Source: Verrucomicrobiales bacterium
Lineage (GTDB): Bacteria; Verrucomicrobiota; Verrucomicrobiia; Limisphaerales; UBA9464
NCBI GenBank assembly: GCA_003445095.1
Contig: DLVS01000749.1
Span: forward strand, 1 to 6,007
Length of the DNA: 6,007 bases
Direction: 5' to 3'
Part shown: positions 1 to 6,007 of the stretch, in pieces
Layout of the letters: the number at the start of each line of letters is the position of its first letter
Numbering within the stretch: position 1 is the stretch's first letter
Notes under the pieces: model-generated
Database searches by the model: none
What the model was told of the DNA's origin: nothing
The model's input: the letters and a program-made list of their open reading frames with translations, nothing else
Program-made: the position numbers and the translations under genes

Positions 1-13
1 GCTCTTCCGATCT
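1..13. other. Illumina adapter remnant at contig end
   Basis: The first 13 bases, GCTCTTCCGATCT, are exactly the reverse complement of AGATCGGAAGAGC, the stem shared by TruSeq-type Illumina adapters. This is untrimmed library sequence, not genome. The minus-strand protease frame happens to stay open through it, so the last four or five residues at that end (about LDRKS) are partly or wholly artefact. Genuine sequence begins at about base 14. Confidence 0.96.
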
Positions 14-489
14 AGACCCGCGTTGGTGTGCTGGATGCTTCGAAGTGACAGCGTTGGCAAAGTCGCACCGGAAATGCTGCCACCGTCTACCAGGGGCATA
101 CCGTCCTTCCACCATTGAAAGCTGAGCGGAGGGTCGCCCGTAACTTCGACCGCGAATCTCGCTGAGGACCCCGCGAGATTTGTCCGGCTTGACGGATGAA
201 TAGCAAATGCCGGAGCGAGGCCTACGGTCAGCCTCGCAGTCCGGCTCGTTGCGGAACCGAATCCATTGGTAATGATCACGTCATATTCGCCCATGCTAGA
301 AACCTGCACGTTAGCCAGCGACAGCGTCGGCGTAGTAACGCCGGAAATGCCAAGACCGTCATTCAGGGGAGCGCCCCCCTTCCGCCATTGAAACACCAGC
401 GGCCCCGCTCCGATCGCCCCCACGGAAAGGGTTGCCGACTCTCCCGGCGCGGCAGGGTGGTCTCCAGGTTGCGCCGTGATGTGCGGTTC
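14..489 (-). repeat. Two tandem Ig-like domain repeats within the protease gene
   Basis: Two related protein modules lie head to tail: residues 1107-1195 (bases 223-489) and 1198 to the contig end (bases 14-216). Both contain FQW-x-K-x-G-x-x-L-x-D-G, ISG-x-T-x-x-TLSL and a final G-x-Y or NAG turn. The DNA echoes this: TTCCACCATTGAAA at 107-120 and TTCCGCCATTGAAA at 380-393 are 273 bases, or exactly 91 codons, apart. Such immunoglobulin-like beta-sandwiches usually act as spacers or adhesive modules on secreted proteins. The array probably continues beyond the contig end. Confidence 0.85.
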
Positions 490-3400
490 AATCGATGTGC
501 CGGGGAACGACGAAATGAGCCTGGCCCGATAAAAACGATGGGGTGCGTTCGTGTCCATGTAGCTGCTGAGGTCGGCCCAACCCGTTGTCCAGTTGTTTGT
601 CACTAATGCATTCCACTCTGCCATGTCCTCAGACCATTCTATGACGTGAGTGGCTTGGCGATTTCCATGCAGGGCGAGTTCTAGCCCCAATTCCCCATCA
701 CTTCCAATCTTCAAGGTAGGTGGATTTGCGTGAATGACTCGAATGGCGGTAGAAGCGTTGGTGGATACACCTGCGGAATCAGTGGCAATAACGGTGATGA
801 TATGGTCCCCCTCGCTCAAGGATTCAACAGGAGGGAGAATTGAATCCCCGATACCGAGCAGACCATTCAAGCTGGATTGCCAAGTGATGCTCGCTCCATC
901 CAGCCTGCCGTCCTCAGCGTCCCAAGCGTTGCACTGAAGCATTACCGTCACATCGCCATGAAACAGCAAGCCCTCACCGGACCACAGCGGAGTCAGTTGA
1001 GGTAGACGGTTGCGAACTGAGAATCTCTCTGAAATCTCCGATGAACTATGAAAGCCATCATTAGCTGTCACTTTGACAAGCGCGTTGGTTGAACCTCGTG
1101 AGAATCTGACCGGTATCAAATTGTTTGTGACGCCCAAGGCGACGGCCTCCCAGTTAATGCCGCCGTCTGCGCTGTAGAAGACATCGTGGGTCAGCAAGTC
1201 TGCGTCAGCGTCTGAGCTGGCCCAAGCGACCGCTTCGTAGTCAGTTCCAAATTCTTCGCCTTCGGTCGGACTCAGCAATGTAACAACGGGTTTCCTTGAA
1301 CTGGCCACGATTGTTGCCACCAGCAAGCCATTGTGGAACGCGGAAATCCTATGCATTCCTGGCAAATCCGGTACGAAGACGTGAAACAAACCTTCGTCAC
1401 TTGGTTCAGCTTCCGGCGGAACCAACGGGCTGAACCAGGTCTCGTAAAGCGGTTGATTCCACGCATCGGACACCACCAACTGGAAATCTCCCACCGTTGC
1501 GGTGGGCACGGCTTGCGATGCGTTTAGCCATCTGCAAATGCCAAACTCAACCGTCCTCAAGCGGCGATTGGCAATGCCTGGAATAACGAAATAGTTATGG
1601 TCTGATTGATCGCGTGCTTTCGTTTGCGCCGGGGCAAATCGATTCGTGATTGCCTTGATTAGGTTTGTGTAGGTGTAACTGGAAATCCATTGTGGCGACC
1701 CGCAGTAACTCATCAAGTCGGTCGAATTCGTTGGAAATACTTCACAGTAACCATTAGCTACTTCACGAATGCCGTAAATGTGCTCATTTGAGTCGTTCCC
1801 CAGAGGCCCCAGAATTGGGAATGATGCTGTGCCATTTGAAGCAGGATAGAAATAGGGGAAACTCGTCTCACAAGGGCTTCCGTACTCCCCGCATGTCCCC
1901 TGGAGCATACCATTCGCGGCCGGTCCCAAGGACGCGTTGACCGTGTGTGGACGGCCAAGGAGGTGGGCTATCTCGTGCGCGGCCGGCCAGGCGTTGTTTT
2001 GAATTCCTTTAACGAGTTCGTTTTCGTCATGCCTCTGAATATACTGGCTGGCAGAGGTCCGAAATGCCCAAGCCGGACCGCATAGAGGCCGTAGATTAGC
2101 ATCGAATCCGAATGCAAACCCTTTACCGAGAGTTCCAAACACTTGATTCTGCTCATTTGTGAACGTTGAAATGTAAAGCGGGACCTCCGTTGGGTTGTAG
2201 ATAATGCCGTGAGTAATCAACGCGTCATGTTTCGCGAGTAGTCTAGTGTATTCAAGTTGTTCCGTGATATTCACCCATTCGTGTCCAGGCCGTGCGAATA
2301 CATTTATATAGAAATTCCGTTCTCTGGGATAAACCTTTGGTACTGGGAACAACGATGCGACCTGACTGGCATGGTAACTTGAATTTGGATCGCTTTCCAA
2401 TAGGCCGCCGGCATTGGTCCACATGATTCCGACGAACTCGATGTCCATTGCTGGCACATTTATGAAGTTCACAGTCACGACACCGTTGCTTGAGACTCCC
2501 CCCGGATTTGCTGGTTCCGCAAAACTGCACCCTTTGATGTCGAGAGAAAATGTGACTGGTGCGGAGAAGGTAGAGTTTGCAACAGCAAAATTCAGACTAT
2601 CGTTCCATGCTCCACGATCTGGATTTGGTTTTGCTTTAATGGGGACCGCCAGAGGCGGAAATGTCTTGATGTTACCCAAAGAAACCACATTCAAACCCAC
2701 CCTTTCAGCGTTTCTGAACGAGCCATCGGTAGAGCGTATGTGGGCCCGCACGTAAGTAGGCTTGCCATTGATTAACGGGATCGAATTCCTGAGATCCTGC
2801 ACTACTTGGATCACCTCCAATCCCGTCAACTCATAAGGAAGTCGAAGAACTGCGGCGTTGTTTTCGTAAACCAATTCAATGATCGAGCGATCAGGATTCA
2901 CCGCCGCGATGATATGCGTCGCCCCTGGCGGTGCACGAAGCAGTTCCCAACGGTCACCGGGATATAGGAACTCCTTTTGGTCCACTCCAGACGGAACGTC
3001 GTTGGTTATTTTCACGAACGGTGCTGGAGTCAACTTGTTCGTCTCCGGTCCCCCGGCCCACCAAAACCCTGTGACGATCTCTTGACTTGAAACATCGCGC
3101 AACCCTTTGAGAGTGAAATGCGGTCCAATTCCGGTGCTTTCCCACCGAAGCCTAGAAACGGTGAGGTCAGGGGGAGTAGTGTTAAACCGCACCTTGCCGA
3201 GCCCAACCAGGGTGACCAATCCCGTGCTCATCGTTGGAAAGGTCGTGCCAGCGCCGTTGGCCAAAATCTGGAACTTAAACGAACTCGCGAGCGTAGGGTT
3301 GGGCAATACGATTCGCCGTCTTGGTGTCACAATGGTGAGTTCTTTCGGAAGATTGGTTTCCATCAGGAGGACTCCGTTGGCGAATATTTGCAGGTTCGTT

Positions 3401-3807
3401 GTGCAGCTATGAGGTTCGCCCAGGTTCCAAATGTCGATCGACGAAATGGTGTACGCTCCCCCGAGGTTAAAGCTCACCCACGGTTCTGTGTCGCTACCGT
3501 AAGGTTTTCCCGTGTGAATGTTGACGTAGCCGTTGCCCGTCGATTCCCAAAGAGTGCCTTCCCCTCCAAAAAACAGCTCATTGTTCAAACCGGTTTCAGT
3601 GACAAGGTATTCTGCCTTGCGATCATATCCTCCGAACCCATTGGGGTCAGGCCAGACGAGTTGGCTGCTGTAACCGCTCACTGTAACGTTGGAGACTACC
3701 GCTGCCGTACTTGGTGAGAAATTCACGCAAGCAAGGATCAGACTAAGCAGATACCCGGGACAAATAACTGTGCGGAAAGTGGGGAAAGAAGGAGGTGTGT
3801 TTGGCAT
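14..3807 (-). CDS. Secreted multidomain metzincin-type zinc metalloprotease with Ig-like repeats (3' partial)
   Basis: A single open frame of about 1,264 codons with no stop, running off the contig end. Residues 1-36 are a signal peptide (basic R12, hydrophobic YLLSLILACV, cleavage near STAA). Residues about 37-200 look like a discoidin/F5-8 type C domain (WVSFNLGG from W110). PDLTVS at 213-218 begins a CARDB-like module. LEVIQVVQDL from 330 is a segment often seen ahead of bacterial metalloproteases. The catalytic domain carries HEIAHLLGRPH (zinc ligands H611, H615, H621; catalytic E612) and a Met-turn, DLMSYCGSPQWISSYTY, around M699. Cysteines 576, 639, 646, 688 and 702 surround the active site and could form disulfides, as expected outside the cytoplasm. 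Next come FN3/Ig-like modules (about 838-1027), an RFYRA-type domain (1028-1099), one full Ig-like repeat (1107-1195) and a cut second one. ATG at 3807 is chosen; GTG at 3813 is possible. No clear Shine-Dalgarno precedes either, and an in-frame stop lies at 3955-3957. Extracellular protein degradation is likely; the substrate is unknown. Confidence 0.9.
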
Positions 3808-3988
3808 GTTCACGGTACGTTCAAAAGAATTCGATGGCGGGCGGTTACACAGAATCTTTTCATCGACCGTGCCATGACGTGATTTTGTTGGGCAAGTCAG
3901 ACTCAGGCCGGATTCTAATTCAGTACTGCAAACCGTCAGCTCAATTCTGGTAGGTCATCACAAAAGAATGACACATTGAAAGCCGACC
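3808..3988. other. Intergenic stretch upstream of the protease
   Basis: This stretch separates the protease start from the decayed plus-strand gene. The protease promoter should lie here, but no pair of -35 and -10 hexamers with sensible spacing stood out. The only symmetric element noticed is an 8-base palindrome, CAGTACTG, at 3921-3928, too short to call an operator. No terminator hairpin, RNA gene or att-like repeat was seen. The change in base composition between the two halves of the window falls at about its right edge. Confidence 0.5.
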
Positions 3989-4329
3989 ATAAAGTTCATC
4001 GCACTGGCGCTCGTGGCGGTCGGAGTCAGCGTTCCGTCACGCGCGCAATGGAGCGTTTCCGCCCGGCTAACGCCTTTTAGTCGGTCATCAACATGGAGCA
4101 GGAAGCCACGTGGACACGACTGTTCGGCACCTAGCCAACGATCTTCGCAAGACTGGCCTCGGCGAAGTGATTACCGCACTCGAAGGTGTGCAGTGGATGT
4201 ACGCGACGCCATGGCTTCCAAGGCCTAAGGAATGTTTTCCAAGCGTTCACGGTGCCGAACGGAGCGATGGACACTTCCGATCGCCCAGCCCGCAGATGGC
4301 GCATTGTGCGCCGGAACACGGTAGGGTAA
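3989..4329 (+). pseudogene. Decayed exported protein gene, TrbJ/VirB5-like conjugation protein remnant
   Basis: From 3989 the frame reads (ATA)KFIALALVAVGVSVPSRAQWSV, a clean signal peptide with cleavage near SRAQ. An ATA stands where ATG is expected, and an in-frame TGA lies just upstream at 3977-3979. Sense then moves between frames. FRPANAF-stop-SVINMEQEATW (4057-4107) fits on directly if one T is missing from the T run at 4055-4058. LANDLRKTGLGEVITALEGV follows in the next frame (from about 4131), then GLRNVFQAFTVPNG (4222-4263) in another, ending at TAA 4327-4329. The order 'AQW-x-V, D/R-P-A-N, Q-x-x-x-N, DLRKTG-x-G, F-T-x-P-N-G' recalls TrbJ/VirB5-type exported proteins of type IV secretion systems, from memory. 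Loss of the start codon, two internal stops (TAG 4078 and 4132) and about three frame changes make a dead gene more likely than sequencing error. The family call is much less certain than the decay. The alternative is non-coding DNA with a chance signal-peptide-like stretch. Confidence 0.5.
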
Positions 4330-4386
4330 ACGTGTAGTGGTGGGAAGTCGATCCGGAGACGGGGTCGGCGAGTTCTTTGTCATTTT

Positions 4387-4391
4387 AGGGG
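4387..4391 (+). promoter_or_regulatory. Ribosome binding site of the methylase gene
   Basis: AGGGG followed by TGA resembles the Shine-Dalgarno consensus AGGAGGTGA and sits 7 bases before the ATG at 4399. It supports that ATG as the start. No other ATG lies in frame between it and the upstream in-frame stop TAA at 4327-4329; a TTG at 4396 is the only close alternative. No clear promoter hexamers were found upstream. Confidence 0.65.
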
Positions 4392-4398
4392 TGATTTG

Positions 4399-6007
4399 AT
4401 GGGGGCGCGGGCACGGGTTGCGCTGAGTGATCCGTTACAACTGGATTTTTTTGCGCTCGCGTTGCCGGATCGGCCGCCGACGGAGTTCTCGCCGAGACAC
4501 TCTGCCCTTCCGCCGCGTTTGAGCTCTTTGGTGGCTCCGGTGGTCGAGTTCGCTCGGAAATCGGAACCCAAGCCCCAAAACTATCGCATCACGGACTCGG
4601 ACTGCCTGGGCGAGGGATCGCTCAAGGCCAAGTGTCGCGCCAACCTGGAGGCGCTCGGTGCGCTCAAACGAATCGAGGCTGAAGGGCGTCCGGCGACTCA
4701 GGAAGAACAGAAGCTTCTCGTGCGCTACGTCGGATGGGGCGGGTTGCCGGGAGTGTTTCACCAGGATGATGCGAGATGGGATACGGAACGCGCGGCGCTC
4801 GCGGAGTTGCTGTCGGACGAAGAGATGCGCTCTGCCCGAGCCACCACGCTTAATGCGCACTATACCTCGCCGACCGTCATTCGAGCCATGTACCAGTTGG
4901 CGCGGCATCTGGGGTTCACCGGCGGTCGGGTGCTCGAACCGGCGTGCGGCATTGGGCATTTCCTCGGCCTCGTGCCCGAGCAATGGGAATGCCGATTCAC
5001 CGGAATTGAAATCGATTCGGTGACGGCGCGAATCGCCAAGCTGCTGTACCCGGAATCAGACATCCGCCATCAACCGTTCGAAGAGTCGAAGCTGGCCGAG
5101 GGGTATTTCGATCTCGCGATTTCGAACGTTCCGTTCGGGGATTACCGTCCCTTTGATCCCCGATTCAAGTCCTGGAATTTCGTCATTCACGATTACTTCT
5201 TCGCCGCAGCGCTGAAGCATCTACGGCCAGGCGGATTGCTCCTGTTTGTCACTTCCCGCGGCACGCTGGACAAAGCGGATGTGACCTTGCGGGAGTACTT
5301 GGCGCAGCAGGCCGACTTCCTGGCCGCCATTCGCCTGCCCAACACCACCTTCGAACGAAACGCTCACACACAAGTAACCACCGATATCGTTGTCCTCAGA
5401 AAGCGACTTCCAGACGAGCCGCGCGGCGGACATCGGTGGCGGGATTTGAGTCAGATCACCAATTCCTTGGGCGAGAAGATCGCGGTCAACGAATGGTTTG
5501 CCGCGCATCCGGAGTTCATGCTCGGCGAGATGCAACTCTCCGGCCGGATGTATCGACGGAGCGAACCCACCTTGGTGGATCGGGGAACGGACCTGAGCGA
5601 GGAGTTGTTGAGGGTAATCCCCCTTTTCCCTGCCGGTGTTTTCTCGCCCGCGGAGAAGCCGCTCGCGCAAGCACACTCAATCCCTGAGCCATCGCTCGTG
5701 ACCGAGGTTAAGCCGAATGCGTTTGCCACGCTCAACGGGCGACTGGTGCGTCGCGAAGGCGACTCTCTCGAAGAGCTGGGGCCTTTGCCGCTGGAGACCA
5801 CCAAACGGTTGCACGGTTTGATTCGGGTCCGCGACGCCATCCGGCGGTGTCTGCAAACTCAATGGGAGGAAAAATCCTCGGAGGAAATGGACCAAGCCCG
5901 GGTCGAGTTGAACCGCGCTTACGACCAGTTCGTCGCCCGGTTTGGATTCTTGTCGGAACGCCGGAATGTATCAGCCTTCAAGGGCGATCCCGACCTGCCG
6001 CTGCTGC
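4399..6007 (+). CDS. DarB-like N6-adenine DNA methylase/helicase, N-terminal methylase part (3' partial)
   Basis: 536 codons are present, open to the window edge. Residues 1-65 are a proline-rich, poorly conserved leader. From NYRITDSD the protein follows the family closely: RYVGWGGLPGVF (109-120), LNAHYTSP (151-158), the S-adenosylmethionine site VLEPACGIGHF (178-188) and the catalytic motif SNVPFGDY with N243. Motif I before motif IV is the gamma-class order of adenine methylases. Family-typical segments follow: IHDYFF, RPGGLLLF, RLPNTTF, VTTDIVVL, NEWFAAHPEFMLGEM (from N364) and a helical part ending DPDLPLL (530-536). Homologues are usually well over 1,000 residues, with a SNF2-like helicase after this point, so most of the gene lies outside. 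They are carried by conjugative plasmids, integrative elements and phages. Phage P1 DarB, the known relative, protects incoming DNA from type I restriction. That role here is inferred, and an orphan methylase is also possible. Confidence 0.88.
   Translation, partial: MGARARVALSDPLQLDFFALALPDRPPTEFSPRHSALPPRLSSLVAPVVEFARKSEPKPQNYRITDSDCLGEGSLKAKCRANLEALGALKRIEAEGRPATQEEQKLLVRYVGWGGLPGVFHQDDARWDTERAALAELLSDEEMRSARATTLNAHYTSPTVIRAMYQLARHLGFTGGRVLEPACGIGHFLGLVPEQWECRFTGIEIDSVTARIAKLLYPESDIRHQPFEESKLAEGYFDLAISNVPFGDYRPFDPRFKSWNFVIHDYFFAAALKHLRPGGLLLFVTSRGTLDKADVTLREYLAQQADFLAAIRLPNTTFERNAHTQVTTDIVVLRKRLPDEPRGGHRWRDLSQITNSLGEKIAVNEWFAAHPEFMLGEMQLSGRMYRRSEPTLVDRGTDLSEELLRVIPLFPAGVFSPAEKPLAQAHSIPEPSLVTEVKPNAFATLNGRLVRREGDSLEELGPLPLETTKRLHGLIRVRDAIRRCLQTQWEEKSSEEMDQARVELNRAYDQFVARFGFLSERRNVSAFKGDPDLPLL

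Noticed and set aside
196..606. A 136-codon plus-strand open frame
   Set aside because: It is antisense to the Ig-like repeats, and its arginine- and proline-rich product shows no domain pattern. It is a shadow of the protease gene.
3118..3717. A 199-codon plus-strand open frame
   Set aside because: It lies entirely antisense to the discoidin and CARDB-like part of the protease, whose frame is continuous and domain-rich. The plus-strand product is arginine-rich, without recognisable motifs or a ribosome site.
3921..3928. Palindrome CAGTACTG as an operator
   Set aside because: Eight symmetric bases with no extension or second copy are expected by chance in a window of this size.
4110..4337. 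A 75-codon plus-strand frame beginning at GTG, as a stand-alone small gene
   Set aside because: It has no ribosome site. Its meaningful part (LANDLRKTGLGEVITALEGV) continues pieces found in adjacent frames, so it is better explained as one segment of the pseudogene.
4435..4983. A 182-codon minus-strand open frame
   Set aside because: It is antisense to the methylase N-terminal region and rich in R and E, as expected of a shadow in G+C-rich DNA. The plus-strand frame there carries the family motifs.
5221..5840. Minus-strand open frames of 151 and 129 codons
   Set aside because: They overlap each other and are antisense to well-conserved methylase segments. No independent domain or start signal was seen.

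Overview
The window looks like one end of a metagenomic or draft-genome contig, probably from a Verrucomicrobiota-type bacterium. The lineage is inferred from two features of the large minus-strand protein. One is its C-terminal Ig-like repeats, with the pattern FQW-x-K-x-G-x-x-L-x-D-G ... ISG-x-T-x-x-TLSL ... NAG. The other is the preceding 'RFYRA' domain. Both styles are familiar from very large secreted proteins of that phylum, but this is recognition from memory, not a search.

Layout. Bases 1-13 are not biological: they are the common 13-base Illumina adapter stem. From 14 to 3807 on the minus strand runs one uninterrupted frame of about 1,264 codons, cut at its 3' end. It encodes a secreted multidomain zinc metalloprotease: signal peptide, discoidin-like domain, metzincin catalytic domain with HEIAHLLGRPH and a Met-turn, then Ig/FN3-like modules. 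From 3808 to 3988 is a short intergenic stretch with no convincing promoter. From 3989 to about 4329 on the plus strand are the scattered remains of a small exported protein. They read as a signal peptide followed by pieces in shifting frames, and resemble a TrbJ/VirB5-type conjugation protein. From 4399 to the window end on the plus strand is the first 536 codons of a large DNA adenine methylase of the DarB-like methylase/helicase type carried by conjugative plasmids, integrative elements and phages.

How they fit together. The methylase and the decayed TrbJ-like gene point to a mobile-element segment on the right, visibly richer in G+C. The secreted protease on the left is transcribed divergently. 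It may be host DNA next to an inserted element or cargo carried by one; the window cannot decide. No RNA gene, CRISPR array, insertion sequence, origin or att site was seen.
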